The notes: a model not told the origin generated them from the letters alone. DNA of 64,000 nt from Olsenella intestinalis (GCF_023276655.1 NZ_JALGRK010000002.1:186001-250000); one strand, 5' to 3'. Shown: positions 40,730 to 50,941, counted from the first letter of the stretch. Numbers and translations are program-made.

Positions 40730-42391
40730 ATGGCAAAGAAGCAGACTCCGCTCAGGATCATTCCCCTGGGCGGCCTTGACGGTATCGGCAAGAACATGAC
40801 CGCCTTCGAGTACGGCAACGACATGGTTCTCGTCGACGCCGGCCTCATGTTCCCCGACGACGAGCAGCCCGGCATCGACCTCATCCTGCCCGACTACTCC
40901 TACGTCCTCGAGAACGAGGAGAAGCTGCGCGGCATCATCATCACCCACGGCCACGAGGACCACACGGGCTCGCTCCCGTACCTCCTCATGGACCTTGCGC
41001 GAAAGGTGCCCATCTACGCCTCCAAGCTCACCCTCGGCTTCATCGAGGGCAAGCTCGCCGAGCATCGCCTCAGGTCGCCGAAGTTCCGCGACGTCTCCAA
41101 CGGCACCCACGTGAACCTTGGTGCCTTCAGCATCGACTTCTTCGACATGACCCACTCGATCCCGGGCGCGCTCGGCGTCTACATGCGCACGCCTGCCGGC
41201 TCTGTCCTGCACACGGGCGACTTCAAGCTCGACCAGACGCCGATCGACGGCGTCACGCCCAACTACCAGGCGATCAACCGCTTCTCGACTCTGGGCATCG
41301 ACCTTCTGCTGTCCGACTCGACCAACGCGACGAGGCCCGGCTTCACGCAGAGCGAGTCCGCCGTCGGCCCGGCGCTGCGCCACATCATCAAGAACGCCAG
41401 CGGCCGCGTGATCGTCGCCTCGTTCTCGAGCCAGATCCACCGCCTGCAGCAGATCTGCGACGCGAGCGTCGCGGTGGGGCGCAAGGTCGTCGTGACCGGA
41501 CGCTCCATGGTCCAGAACACCAAGATCGCCCGTGACCTCGGCTACCTCAAGATCTCGCAGGACGACATCATCGACGCCTTCGACGCCGGCGACATCCCCG
41601 ACGACAAGGTCGTCGTCCTGTGCACCGGCAGCCAGGGCGAGCCCATGAGCGCGCTCTCGCGCATGGCCAACGGCGAGCATCGCTCGTTCACGATCACCGC
41701 CAACGACACGGTCATCATCTCGGCAAACCCGATTCCCGGCAACGAGAAGAGCGTTCAGGGCATCATCAACGCGCTTTCCAAGATCGGCTGCGCCGTGTAC
41801 GACAAGAGCACGACCCTCGTCCACGTCTCGGGCCACGGTTCGCAGGAGGAGCTCAAGCTCATGCTTGCCATGACCAAGCCGAAGTACTTCATGCCGGTCC
41901 ACGGCGAGGCCGTGCACCTGCGCGCCCATGCCAAGCTCGCCCAGCAGATGGGCATGGGCGCCGACCACATCTTCGTCGCCGACAACGGCGACACGCTCGA
42001 GATGCGCGGCGGCAAGGTCTCCTGGGGCAAGCCGGTCGAGAGCGGCGTCGTCTACGTCGACGGCCTCTCGATCACCGACGCCGACCCCGTGGTCTTCCGC
42101 GACCGCCAGAAGCTCGCCAGCGACGGCATCGTCACGGTCGTCTCGACCGTCTCGCTGCGCAAGAAGGAGGTCCGCGACGTGGAGGTCTCCTGCCGCGGCG
42201 TGTCCTTCTCGGCCGACGACATCTCGCGCGAGGCCCAGGAGCGCGTAAAGGCCCACCTCAACAAGCAGCTCTCCAAGGAGGCCATGAGCCTCGAGACCCT
42301 GCGCAAGGGGTCGCGCAACACCCTCTCCAACTACCTGTGGGACCAGACGCGTACCCGCCCGATGGTGATTCCGTTCGTGATGGAGGTCTAG
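40730..42391 (+). CDS. rnj: Ribonuclease J
   Basis: Metallo-beta-lactamase-fold RNase with 5' exonuclease and endonuclease activity. 553 residues from ATG 40730 (GAAAGGA upstream; ATG 40679 is possible but adds non-family residues). LRIIPLGGLDGIGKNMTAFEY start, HGHEDHTGSLPY zinc motif, LHTGDFKLD, beta-CASP region (GRVIVASFSSQIHR, STTLVHVSGHGSQEELKLML) and C-terminal domain. A TACAAT -10-like string occurs at 40620. The window also encodes RNase Y and PNPase. Confidence 0.95.
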   Translation: MAKKQTPLRIIPLGGLDGIGKNMTAFEYGNDMVLVDAGLMFPDDEQPGIDLILPDYSYVLENEEKLRGIIITHGHEDHTGSLPYLLMDLARKVPIYASKLTLGFIEGKLAEHRLRSPKFRDVSNGTHVNLGAFSIDFFDMTHSIPGALGVYMRTPAGSVLHTGDFKLDQTPIDGVTPNYQAINRFSTLGIDLLLSDSTNATRPGFTQSESAVGPALRHIIKNASGRVIVASFSSQIHRLQQICDASVAVGRKVVVTGRSMVQNTKIARDLGYLKISQDDIIDAFDAGDIPDDKVVVLCTGSQGEPMSALSRMANGEHRSFTITANDTVIISANPIPGNEKSVQGIINALSKIGCAVYDKSTTLVHVSGHGSQEELKLMLAMTKPKYFMPVHGEAVHLRAHAKLAQQMGMGADHIFVADNGDTLEMRGGKVSWGKPVESGVVYVDGLSITDADPVVFRDRQKLASDGIVTVVSTVSLRKKEVRDVEVSCRGVSFSADDISREAQERVKAHLNKQLSKEAMSLETLRKGSRNTLSNYLWDQTRTRPMVIPFVMEV

Positions 42392-44995
42392 ATGCCCTCT
42401 AAACGCAGGTCAAACGCACAACAAAAGAGGCGCAACAACCAATCGTCCAAGGGTCGCGGCAAGGCCCAGGCGCAGGCTCCGGCCATCAGGCGCGGCAGCG
42501 CCGCCTGGGACATCCTCGCGGTCCTGCTGATCGTTCTCGCGGTCGCCATGATCGTCGCGCTCGTCATGCCGTCGAGCGCGCCCGTGACGCGAGCCACGGG
42601 CGACGCGCTCGTGGCCTGCTTCGGCGTGGGGGCGCTCCTGTTCCCTCTCACGATCATCGCGTTCGCGGCGACCTTCTTCGTCGCCGAGGGGGATGGCCTG
42701 AGCTCGCGCGTCGCGCTCGGCCTCGCCCTCGTGGTCGTGTCGATCCTGGCCATCATCTCGCTCAACCTCGGCGAGGCCGAGGTCGACCCCGACCTCGTGA
42801 TCTCGGCTGAGCACGTGGGCTCGCTCGGCGGCTACGTGGGAGGCGCGGTCGCCTGGTGCCTGCTCAAGAGCGTGGGCCGAGCCGTCGGCTACGTCATCCT
42901 CGCGGGCGTCATCATCGCCGGCGTCATCGTCTGCGGCTTCTCGATCTCGGGCGCCGTCCAGAAGGTCAGCGAGCGCGCCGAGGAGGCGCGCGAGTCCCTG
43001 CACGCGGCCTCCGAGCGTCGTCGCGAGGCGCACCTGCGCGCCCTCGAGGAGCGCGAGTTGGCCGCGGCCGCCTATGGCGACGTGGCCATGGAGGGTGCCG
43101 GCGAGGCCCCCACCACCTTCATTGGCCAGCGCAAGACCACGGTGCTCACCCGTGGGCGCGGCAGGCGCGACGCGCAGGCCGCGGGGCAGGAGGCGCCCGC
43201 CGAGGCGAAGACCAGCATCTTCAAGAGGAAGCGCCACCCCGACATCGACGTCGAGAGCGCGCGTCCCGCGTCGGGCGTCGTCGGGGCCGACCAGACCTCG
43301 CTTCCCCTGGATGACGACGAACGCGAGGCCGAGGCTCCTCTCGCTGTGCCAGACTTCATCAAGAACGCCACCGCCTCGACCGCCACGGCCGAGCGCCCGC
43401 ACCGCGACTCCGCGAGCTCGGAGGGCCGCGAGGAGAAGGGCGAGTCCAAGGGCGCGGCCAAGGGCAAGTCGGGCCGCAAGAGGCGTGGCGCGACCCCGAC
43501 CGCGTCGGCGCGCCCGGGCGACGACGCCGAGGGCTACGAGCTGCCGCCCTTCTCGATGCTGAGCTCGAACCCCAACAGCGCCACGGCCGCGAGCTCGCGC
43601 GAGGAGCTGGAGGAGACCAAGGGCCGCCTGCAGAGCACGCTCGAGGAGTTCGGCCTGCAGAGCAAGGTCGTCGACTACGTCTCCGGCCCGCTCGTCACGA
43701 CGTTCAGGATCGAGATGGGCGAGGGCGAGAGGGTCAACAAGATCCGCAACCTCGAGGACGACATCGCGCTGACGCTGGCCGCCGAGAAGGTCCGCATCTT
43801 CGCGCCGATACCCGGCACCTCCTACGTGGGCATCGAGATCCCGAACCACACGCGCTCGAACGTCCACCTGGGCGACGTGCTGCCCTATGCCGCGGGCGGC
43901 CCGCTCGAGGTCGCGATCGGCCGCGACTCGGCCGGCAAGCCCGTCATCGCCGACATCTCGAAGATGCCGCACATGCTCGTCGCCGGCACCACCGGCTCGG
44001 GCAAGTCGGTCATGATCAACTCGATGATCATGAGCCTGCTCATGCGCACGACGCCCAAGCAGGTCAGGCTCATCATGGTCGACCCGAAGCGCGTCGAGTT
44101 CTCCTCGTACAACGGACTCCCGCACCTGTACGTGCCGGTCGTGACCGACCCGCGCCAGGCCGCGAGCGCGCTGCAGTGGGCCGTCTCCGAGATGGAGCGC
44201 CGCCTCAAGGTGTTCGAGCGCGCCGGCGCCCGCAACATCACCAAGTACAACGACATGTGCGTCAACGGCAAGCTCGCCGAGATGGACAACCCGCCCGAGC
44301 CGCTGCCCTACATCGTCGTCATCATCGACGAGCTCTCCGACCTCATGATGACGGCCGGAAAGGACGTCGAGGCGTCGATCGTGCGCATCGCCCAGCTTGC
44401 GCGCGCCGCCGGCATCCACCTCGTGATCGCCACGCAGCGCCCCTCGGCCAACGTCGTGACGGGCCTCATCAAGTCCAACATCGACACCCGCTGCGCCCTG
44501 AAGGTCTCCTCGGGCATCGACTCGCGCGTCATTCTCGACGAGACGGGCGCCGAGCGCCTGCTCGGCAACGGCGACATGCTCTTCAAGGACCGCGGCCTCG
44601 CGCCCAAGCGCGTGCTCGGCTGCTACACCTCGGACAACGAGATCGAGCAGATCGTGGGCTTCATCCGCGACCAGGGCGAGCCCGAGTACCACGAGGAGAT
44701 CCTCTCGCAGGTGGTGCCCGGCCAGGCCGGCACGTCCCACGACGACCTGGGCGAGGAGGACGACCCCCTCGTGTGGGAGGCCGCCCAGATAGTTGTGGAC
44801 TCTCAACTCGGTTCGACCTCCGGCCTGCAGCGCAGGCTCAAGGTAGGCTACGCTAGGGCTGGCAGGATTATGGACATGCTCGAGGCCAAGGGCGTCGTGG
44901 GTCCCCCCGAGGGCTCCAAGCCGCGCGAGGTCCTTCTCGACAAGGAGGGCCTTGAGGACCTCAGGACGCAGGAAGCCAAGTACCGGGAGGTGTAG
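42392..44995 (+). CDS. ftsK: DNA translocase FtsK/SpoIIIE
   Basis: Septal DNA pump that clears chromosome ends at division. 867 residues; ATG abuts the RNase J stop. A basic N-terminus, four transmembrane helices (~35-190), a charged linker (~190-380), then the RecA-like motor: GTTGSGKSVMINSMIMSLL (~535), VDPKRVEFSSYNGLPHL, VVIIDELSDLMMTAGKDVE, ATQRPSANVVTGLIKSN. The C-terminal gamma domain (QRRLKVGYARAGRIMDMLEAKGVVGPPEGSKPREV) reads DNA polarity motifs. Confidence 0.96.
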   Translation: MPSKRRSNAQQKRRNNQSSKGRGKAQAQAPAIRRGSAAWDILAVLLIVLAVAMIVALVMPSSAPVTRATGDALVACFGVGALLFPLTIIAFAATFFVAEGDGLSSRVALGLALVVVSILAIISLNLGEAEVDPDLVISAEHVGSLGGYVGGAVAWCLLKSVGRAVGYVILAGVIIAGVIVCGFSISGAVQKVSERAEEARESLHAASERRREAHLRALEERELAAAAYGDVAMEGAGEAPTTFIGQRKTTVLTRGRGRRDAQAAGQEAPAEAKTSIFKRKRHPDIDVESARPASGVVGADQTSLPLDDDEREAEAPLAVPDFIKNATASTATAERPHRDSASSEGREEKGESKGAAKGKSGRKRRGATPTASARPGDDAEGYELPPFSMLSSNPNSATAASSREELEETKGRLQSTLEEFGLQSKVVDYVSGPLVTTFRIEMGEGERVNKIRNLEDDIALTLAAEKVRIFAPIPGTSYVGIEIPNHTRSNVHLGDVLPYAAGGPLEVAIGRDSAGKPVIADISKMPHMLVAGTTGSGKSVMINSMIMSLLMRTTPKQVRLIMVDPKRVEFSSYNGLPHLYVPVVTDPRQAASALQWAVSEMERRLKVFERAGARNITKYNDMCVNGKLAEMDNPPEPLPYIVVIIDELSDLMMTAGKDVEASIVRIAQLARAAGIHLVIATQRPSANVVTGLIKSNIDTRCALKVSSGIDSRVILDETGAERLLGNGDMLFKDRGLAPKRVLGCYTSDNEIEQIVGFIRDQGEPEYHEEILSQVVPGQAGTSHDDLGEEDDPLVWEAAQIVVDSQLGSTSGLQRRLKVGYARAGRIMDMLEAKGVVGPPEGSKPREVLLDKEGLEDLRTQEAKYREV

Positions 44996-44997
44996 AG

Positions 44998-46620
44998 ATG
45001 GCGCGACCTCGCTTCAGCGAGATGCTCGTTAACAGGAGGCGCCAGCTCGGCCTCTCCACCGGCCAGGCCGCCCGCGTCCTGCGCTTCAAGGAGGACGTGC
45101 TGCGCGCCTTCGAGGAAGGCGACTTCGACTCGATGCCCAAGAGCGGTTACGCCCAGGGCATGCTCTCCTCGTACGCGCGCTACCTCGGCCTCAACCCCCG
45201 CCAGGTCACCAACCAGTTCGCCGCCGACCTCTCCGACTGGGAGCACGGCGGATCGGGCAGGAGCATCGCCGGGCGCGGTGGGTCTCGCAGGCGCCGCGGC
45301 GAGGAGCCGACCTACGAGCTTCCCGGTCGCAGCCGCTACCAGGGCACCCGCGGCCTGCTTCCCACCTCGGGCGGCTACGCGGGCGACGTCTACGGCTACA
45401 CCACGACCTCGTCCGCCTACTCCAGGAACCACCGACCGGCCTCGCGCGTCGACGACCGCAGGAGCGGCCGCGGCATCCGCGAGGGCCGCGCGCAGGACGG
45501 ACGCGGCAGGGGCAGGGGAGAAGAGCGTCGCTACTCGGGTCGCGACCTCTCCACCTACTCCAGCGGGCGCGACGCCCAGAGGTCTGCGCGCTATCGCGCA
45601 CAGGCCGACCGCAGCGGCTACGCGTCGCGTTATCGCGGATCCGAGGGCGCGGCCGACCAGATGGGCCGCGACCGCGTGAGCGTCCGCAGGGTGACGCCCT
45701 CGGAGTACACCGACGACCTGCGCTACGATGACGCACGCCCCTACGAGGCCGCGTCGACGCGCTCTGGCAGGCAGTCGTCGAGGAACATCGCCAACGTCGG
45801 GAGGCCCAACGTGCCCCGCAGGCAGCCCCAGCGCGGCCGTGCGCCCCAGCGGCAGCCCGAGCGCGGCGGCGTCCTCGGCGTCGTGCAGGCGTTCTTCTCG
45901 GACCCGCGCCGCACCCTGGCCTTCGTGCTCGTGGTCGCCGGCGTCATCCTCACGATGGTGATCATCTCGTCCATCGGCTCGTGCGTGAACAAGGACACCT
46001 CCTCGGGCAGGACGGTCTCCGTCTCCTCGACGAGCGACAACTCCGGCTCGAGCTCGAGCTCCAACTCGAGCTCCACCACCACGTCCGCCGAGGCCGAGAA
46101 GGCCGCCGCCGACGCGCTCGCCGCCAAGAAGTCGAAGGAGGAGGCCAACACCAAGACCGAGACGAAGGTCGAGGTCAAGGTCGACGACGGCGAGGTCTCC
46201 TGGGTCGAGATCGAGAACGACGGCAAGAGCGTCGTCGCCGAGCAGATCACGGGCCCGTGGAGCCAGTCCTTCACGGTCACGAGCAAGTTCACGATCCAGG
46301 TGAGCGACACGGCCGCCGTCACGGTCACCAAGAACGGCGAGACCCAGAAGTTCGAGAGCAAGACCTCGGGCATCGGAACGATCACGATCGAGGGCACCAA
46401 GGCCACCACGTCGACGAGCGCCAATGGCACGAGCGCGACCGGAACGACCGACTCGAATGCGACGTCGACCCAGTCCGACGGCACCTCGACCACGACCACG
46501 ACCTCGACCACGTCGACGCAGTCCGACCAGGCGTCTGCCACCACGAGCTCGACCGACTCGTCGCGCACGGCCCCGTCCGCGTCCTCGGCGTCGTACTCGT
46601 ACTTCTCGAAGGGTCGCTAG
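44998..46620 (+). CDS. RodZ-like helix-turn-helix membrane protein
   Basis: 540 residues. The N-terminal ~75 residues form a RodZ-type HTH (MLVNRRRQLGLSTGQAARVLRFKEDVLRAFEEGDFDSMPKSGYAQGMLSSYARYLGL). A long Arg/Gly/Ser/Tyr-rich cytoplasmic linker (~80-300) leads to one transmembrane helix (~303-327). Outside follow a Ser-rich spacer, a DUF4115-like beta domain (VEVKVDDGEVSWVEIENDGK...) and a final ~75-residue tail made almost only of Thr, Ser and Ala. RodZ couples cytoskeleton and cell-wall synthesis; here the link to ftsK suggests a division or shape role. The Ser/Thr tail could be glycosylated (inference). Confidence 0.8.
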   Translation: MARPRFSEMLVNRRRQLGLSTGQAARVLRFKEDVLRAFEEGDFDSMPKSGYAQGMLSSYARYLGLNPRQVTNQFAADLSDWEHGGSGRSIAGRGGSRRRRGEEPTYELPGRSRYQGTRGLLPTSGGYAGDVYGYTTTSSAYSRNHRPASRVDDRRSGRGIREGRAQDGRGRGRGEERRYSGRDLSTYSSGRDAQRSARYRAQADRSGYASRYRGSEGAADQMGRDRVSVRRVTPSEYTDDLRYDDARPYEAASTRSGRQSSRNIANVGRPNVPRRQPQRGRAPQRQPERGGVLGVVQAFFSDPRRTLAFVLVVAGVILTMVIISSIGSCVNKDTSSGRTVSVSSTSDNSGSSSSSNSSSTTTSAEAEKAAADALAAKKSKEEANTKTETKVEVKVDDGEVSWVEIENDGKSVVAEQITGPWSQSFTVTSKFTIQVSDTAAVTVTKNGETQKFESKTSGIGTITIEGTKATTSTSANGTSATGTTDSNATSTQSDGTSTTTTTSTTSTQSDQASATTSSTDSSRTAPSASSASYSYFSKGR

Positions 46621-46681
46621 GCCCTTCCCGGCGCCCCGCGCCCACCATGTAGCACGTCCACCCACCACGAGAGGAGCACCC

Positions 46682-47179
46682 ATGGCCAAGGAATCCAGCT
46701 TCGACGTCGTCTCCAACGTCGACCTCCAGGAGGTCGACAACGCATACCAGCAGGCCGCGCGCGAGCTGACGCAGCGCTACGACCTCAAGCAGACCGGCTC
46801 CACGATCGACTTCTCGAAGAGGGACGAGACCTTCTCGGTCAGCGCCCCCTCCGAGTTCGTCTGCGGCCAGGTCATCGACGTCCTCAACTCCAAGCTCGCC
46901 AAGCGCGGCATCGACCTCACGGCGCTCAGCTGGGGCGACATCCAGCCCGCCACGGGCGCCAGCGTCCGCCGCTCCGGCAGGCTCATCCAGGGCATCGACA
47001 AGGACACCGCCAAGAAGATCGCGAAGGACATCCGCGACCTCAAGCTCAAGTGCAAGGCCACGGTCGAGGGCGACAAGCTCCGCGTGAGCTCCGCCTCCCG
47101 TGACACCCTGCAGCAAGTCATCGCACACCTGAAGGAACGTGATTATGGCCAGCCTCTCCAGTTCGTCAACTACCGCTAA
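46682..47179 (+). CDS. yajQ: YajQ-family nucleotide-binding protein
   Basis: 165 residues, GAGAGGAG before the ATG. Starts MAKESSFDVVSNVDLQEVDNAYQQAARELTQRYD, typical of YajQ, with two ferredoxin-like folds. Some family members bind cyclic-di-GMP and affect transcription; the role here is unproven. Overlaps rimO by 35 bases. Confidence 0.93.
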   Translation: MAKESSFDVVSNVDLQEVDNAYQQAARELTQRYDLKQTGSTIDFSKRDETFSVSAPSEFVCGQVIDVLNSKLAKRGIDLTALSWGDIQPATGASVRRSGRLIQGIDKDTAKKIAKDIRDLKLKCKATVEGDKLRVSSASRDTLQQVIAHLKERDYGQPLQFVNYR

Positions 47180-48551
47180 CGCCGCCGCGGGCGAGAAGAG
47201 CGCACCCTCCCGGGTCCTCTTCGTCACCCTGGGCTGCGCCAAGAACGAGGTCGACACCGACCGCATGAGGGCACTGCTCCTCTCGGCTGGCTTCGAGGAG
47301 GCCGCAGACGCCGACGACTGCGACGTCGCGATCGTCAACACCTGCTCGTTCCTCGCTTCTGCCACCTCCGAGTCGATCGAGGCCACGCTCGACCTCGCCG
47401 AGGCGGCGGCCGACGGCGTCCGCAAGCGCCCCATCGTCATGTGCGGCTGCGTCCCCTCGCGCTACGGAGAGGCCCTCAACGAGCAGCTCCCCGAGGTCTC
47501 CGCGTTCGTGCGCGCCGACGAGGAGGACGGCATCGTCGAGGTCGTCCGCTCGGTGCTCGGCCTCGAGGACGCCGACGCGCCCGCGACCGGCGAGCCGGCC
47601 CTTGCCGGCCACGTGCTGCGCACCATCGAGGGCGCCAGCGCCTACGTCAAGATCTCAGACGGCTGCGACCGCTTCTGCGCCTTCTGCGCGATCCCCTACA
47701 TCCGCGGGCGCTACCACTCGCGCGGAGAGGACGAGATCCTCGCCGAGGTCCGCGAGCTCATGGAGGGCGGCGTGCGCGAGATCGTGCTCATCGGCCAGGA
47801 CACCGGCATCTGGGGCTCCGACCTCGAGGGCGAGAGGAGCCTGCCATGGCTGCTGCGACGCGTTGCCGACGTCGTGAGGCCCTACCACGGCTGGGTCAGG
47901 GTCCTCTACCTGCAGCCCGAGGGCATGACCGACGACCTCGTCGCCGCGATCCGCGACACGCCCGAGGTCCTGAACTACATCGACATGCCCATCCAGCACT
48001 GCAACGCCGAGGTGCTGCGCTCCATGAACCGCACGGGCTCCGCCACGGAGATCGCCGCCGTGTTCGACCGCCTGCGCACGGAGATCCCCGGCATGGTGCT
48101 TCGCACCACCGGCCTCGTGGGCTTCCCCGGCGAGACCGACGACCAGTTCGAGGAGCTCGTGGACTTCGTCCGCGAGCAGGAGTTCGACTACACCTCCGTC
48201 TTCGCGTACTCGCGCGAGGAGGGAACCGCCGCGGCCCGCGCCGAGGGCCAGGTAGACGAGGACGTCAAGCTCGAGCGCGCCCAGCGCCTGCTCGACCTCG
48301 CCGAGGACCTCGGCTTCGCGGCGACCGCCCGCCACGTCGGCGAGGTCACCGACGTGATCGTCGACGGCGTCGAGGAGACCGACGACGGCCTCGAGCTCAT
48401 CGGCCACGCCTGGTTCCAGGCGCCCGACAGCGACGGCGCCGTGCACATCGCCGAGGGCGAGGCATCCGTCGGCGACGTCGTCCGCGTCCGCCTCGTCGAC
48501 TCCTTCTGCTACGAGCTCGTCGGCGAGATCGTCCGGGGGGATGGCGAGTAA
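47145..48551 (+). CDS. rimO: Ribosomal protein S12 methylthiotransferase RimO
   Basis: Radical SAM enzyme modifying an aspartate of S12. 468 residues; ATG 47145 (GAAGGAA upstream) is preferred to GTG 47139. LFVTLGCAKNEVDTDRM, NTCSFLASATSESIE, MCGCVPSRYGE, radical SAM CDRFCAFC in SDGCDRFCAFCAIPYIRGRYHSR, C-terminal TRAM domain. A reverse repeat copy (47192-47201, encoding GEKS) lies in the unconserved N-terminal 25 residues. pgsA starts at its stop (TAATG). Confidence 0.95.
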   Translation: MASLSSSSTTANAAAGEKSAPSRVLFVTLGCAKNEVDTDRMRALLLSAGFEEAADADDCDVAIVNTCSFLASATSESIEATLDLAEAAADGVRKRPIVMCGCVPSRYGEALNEQLPEVSAFVRADEEDGIVEVVRSVLGLEDADAPATGEPALAGHVLRTIEGASAYVKISDGCDRFCAFCAIPYIRGRYHSRGEDEILAEVRELMEGGVREIVLIGQDTGIWGSDLEGERSLPWLLRRVADVVRPYHGWVRVLYLQPEGMTDDLVAAIRDTPEVLNYIDMPIQHCNAEVLRSMNRTGSATEIAAVFDRLRTEIPGMVLRTTGLVGFPGETDDQFEELVDFVREQEFDYTSVFAYSREEGTAAARAEGQVDEDVKLERAQRLLDLAEDLGFAATARHVGEVTDVIVDGVEETDDGLELIGHAWFQAPDSDGAVHIAEGEASVGDVVRVRLVDSFCYELVGEIVRGDGE

Positions 48552-49144
48552 TGGAGAAGAGCACCATCTGGACGCCGGCAAACGTCGTCACCATCCTGCG
48601 CGTCGCGCTCGTTCCCGCATGGCTCGCGCTCGCCGAGACCCAGCCTCCCACGGACGGCGCCGCGATCTCCGTGGGCGCGCTCCTCTCGGCCGCCCTCTTC
48701 GTCCTGCTCGCCCTCACCGACAAGCTCGACGGCTACCTCGCGCGCAGCAGGGGAGAGGTGACCACCTTCGGCAAGTTCCTCGATCCCATCGCCGACAAGC
48801 TCGTGGTCATCGTCGCCCTCTGCTTCCTGCTCGAGCACGGCCTCGTGAACTCGTGGGTGCTGCTGCTCGTGGTCGCGCGCGAGTTCCTCGTGTCGGGCCT
48901 GCGCATGGTTGTCGCCGCCAAGGGCACGGTCATCGCGGCGAGCTCGCTGGGCAAGTGGAAGACGGCCACCACCATGGTGTCCCTGTCGGTCCTGCTCGTC
49001 CTGCGCGCGCTCCCGGCGGGCCCGGCCGCCCAGGCGCTCTGGTGGGTCGGCTACGTCACGCTCGCCGCCGCCCTCGTTATCACCGCATGGTCGGGCGTCG
49101 ACTACTTCGTCAAGTCCTGGCCCGCGATCGCGGAGGCTGACTAG
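48551..49144 (+). CDS. pgsA: CDP-diacylglycerol-glycerol-3-phosphate 3-phosphatidyltransferase
   Basis: Makes phosphatidylglycerol phosphate. 197 residues, integral membrane. The CDP-alcohol phosphotransferase signature is complete (TDKLDGYLARSRGEVTTFGKFLDPIADK). The start overlaps the last base of rimO. Confidence 0.93.
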   Translation: MEKSTIWTPANVVTILRVALVPAWLALAETQPPTDGAAISVGALLSAALFVLLALTDKLDGYLARSRGEVTTFGKFLDPIADKLVVIVALCFLLEHGLVNSWVLLLVVAREFLVSGLRMVVAAKGTVIAASSLGKWKTATTMVSLSVLLVLRALPAGPAAQALWWVGYVTLAAALVITAWSGVDYFVKSWPAIAEAD

Positions 49145-49145
49145 C

Positions 49146-49691
49146 ATGGCCGTCGCTAACCTCGACGAGTTCGACGACATCGACCTTCCCGACGAGGCGT
49201 CCCTGCGTGACCTCGCCTCCCGCGTCATAGCACGCGGAGAAGAGCTTGGCCTTACCGTCGGCTGCGCCGAGTCCTGCACGGGCGGCCTCGTCAGCGCGAC
49301 CCTCACCGCGATCCCCGGCTCGTCCGCCGTCGTGCGCGGCGGCGTCGTGAGCTACGCCATCCCTGTGAAGCACGAGGTCCTCGGCGTGTCGAACGACATC
49401 CTGGACGAGCCCTCCCTCGGTGCGGTCTCCAGCGAGTGCGCGGCCCAGATGTGCGAGGGCGCCCGCCGCGTGCTCGGCTGCGACGTGGCCGTCTCCGTCA
49501 CCGGCATCGCCGGCCCCACGGGCGCCGAGCCCGGAAAGCCGGTCGGCACCGTCTGGTTCGGCATCACGTCGGCGGGCGGCACCGCTACCGTCTGCCACCA
49601 CCTCGCCGGCGACCGCGACGGCGTCAGAATGCGCGCCTGTGGCGTCGCTCTACAGCTTCTCCACGACCGCCTGGCGGGAGAGAACCGCTAG
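49146..49691 (+). CDS. pncC: Nicotinamide-nucleotide amidase / CinA C-terminal domain protein
   Basis: 181 residues. Short form with only the CinA C-terminal (PncC) domain: LTVGCAESCTGGLVSATLTAIPGSSAVVRGGVVSYAIPVKHEVLGV and VSVTGIAGPTGAEPGKPVGTVWFG. It deamidates NMN in pyridine-nucleotide recycling. The pgsA-cinA-recA order is standard in Gram-positives, where cinA was first linked to competence. Confidence 0.93.
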   Translation: MAVANLDEFDDIDLPDEASLRDLASRVIARGEELGLTVGCAESCTGGLVSATLTAIPGSSAVVRGGVVSYAIPVKHEVLGVSNDILDEPSLGAVSSECAAQMCEGARRVLGCDVAVSVTGIAGPTGAEPGKPVGTVWFGITSAGGTATVCHHLAGDRDGVRMRACGVALQLLHDRLAGENR

Positions 49692-49798
49692 TCCACGTCC
49701 TCTACCTCGACAAACGCGCGATTTGACGCATTCGGTCAGTTGCGTGCCGAACCATGATAGTTGGCTGCCAGTCAGCGTGGGTACGATCGTGAGGCGGT

Positions 49799-49827
49799 TT
49801 GACACCGAACAGCTGTTCGGCTACCAT
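49799..49827 (+). promoter_or_regulatory. recA promoter with LexA (SOS) box in the spacer
   Basis: -35 TTGACA (49799-49804), 17-base spacer, -10 TACCAT (49822-49827). The spacer holds a perfect 16-bp palindrome CCGAACAGCTGTTCGG (49805-49820), matching the Gram-positive LexA box GAAC-N4-GTTC. LexA bound there would block RNA polymerase. Confidence 0.9.
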
Positions 49828-49855
49828 CTCGTTTGACCACGACAAGGGAGAAGAC

Positions 49856-50941
49856 ATGGCTAAGTCCAAGAATGCGTCCCGCGAGATTCACGAGAAGACC
49901 TTCGGCGAGGAGCGCGAGAAGATGCTCGACGCCACCACCTCCGAGATCGTCAAGAAGTTCGGCAAGGGCGCCATCATGAAGTACGGCGAGAGCGGCGTTG
50001 ACCTCGAGGTCGAGGCCATCCCCACGGGAGCCCTCTCGCTCGACGCGGCGCTCGGCATCGGCGGCGTGCCCCGCGGCCGCATCGTCGAGATCTACGGCCC
50101 CGAGTCCTCGGGCAAGACCACGCTCTCCCTCGAGATCCTCGCTGAAGCCCAGGCCATGGGCGGCGTCGTCGCGTTCATCGACGCGGAGCACGCGCTCGAC
50201 CCCGGCTACGCCGCGCGCATCGGCGTCGACATCGACGAGGTGCTCATCTCGCAGCCAGACACCGGCGAGCAGGCGCTCGAGATCTGCGACATGCTCGTCC
50301 GCTCCGGCGCCATCGACGTGGTCGTCGTCGACTCCGTCGCCGCGCTCGTGCCGCGCGCCGAGATCGAGGGCGAGATCGGCGACACGACGGTCGGCCTGCA
50401 GGCCCGCCTCATGAGCCAGGCCCTGCGCAAGCTCGCCGGGTCGCTCTCCAAGTCCAAGACCACCTGCATCTTCATCAACCAGCTGCGCGAGAAGATCGGC
50501 ATCATGTTCGGCAACCCCGAGACGACGCCGGGTGGGCGCGCCCTCAAGTTCTTCTCGTCGGTGCGCATGGACATCCGCCGCATCGACTCCATCAAGAAGG
50601 ACGGCGAGAACATCGGCAACCGCGTCCGCGTCAAGGTCGTCAAGAACAAGGTCGCCCCTCCTTTCAAGCAGGCGGAGTTCGACATCATGTACGGCACCGG
50701 CATCTCCAAGGAGGGTTCGATCCTCGACGCCGCCGTCGACAACGGCGTCGTCAGCAAGAGCGGTGCCTGGTTCACCTACGAGACCGAGCGCCTCGGCCAG
50801 GGTCGCGAGGCCGCCAAGGAGTTCCTGGCGACCAACCCCGACCTGCGCGAGGAGATCGACAAGAAGGTCCGCGTCGCGCTCGGCCTCGAGTTCGACGACG
50901 AGCCGGTCGGCGAGCCCGTCGTCAAGGACGACAAGGAGTAG
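49856..50941 (+). CDS. recA: Recombinase RecA
   Basis: Strand-exchange ATPase and co-protease for LexA cleavage. 361 residues from ATG 49856 (GGGAGAAG upstream). Walker [10 protein letters not shown] at ~81-89, [23 protein letters not shown], and the L2 region [29 protein letters not shown]-controlled by the promoter just upstream. Confidence 0.98.
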   Translation: MAKSKNASREIHEKTFGEEREKMLDATTSEIVKKFGKGAIMKYGESGVDLEVEAIPTGALSLDAALGIGGVPRGRIVEIYGPESSGKTTLSLEILAEAQAMGGVVAFIDAEHALDPGYAARIGVDIDEVLISQPDTGEQALEICDMLVRSGAIDVVVVDSVAALVPRAEIEGEIGDTTVGLQARLMSQALRKLAGSLSKSKTTCIFINQLREKIGIMFGNPETTPGGRALKFFSSVRMDIRRIDSIKKDGENIGNRVRVKVVKNKVAPPFKQAEFDIMYGTGISKEGSILDAAVDNGVVSKSGAWFTYETERLGQGREAAKEFLATNPDLREEIDKKVRVALGLEFDDEPVGEPVVKDDKE

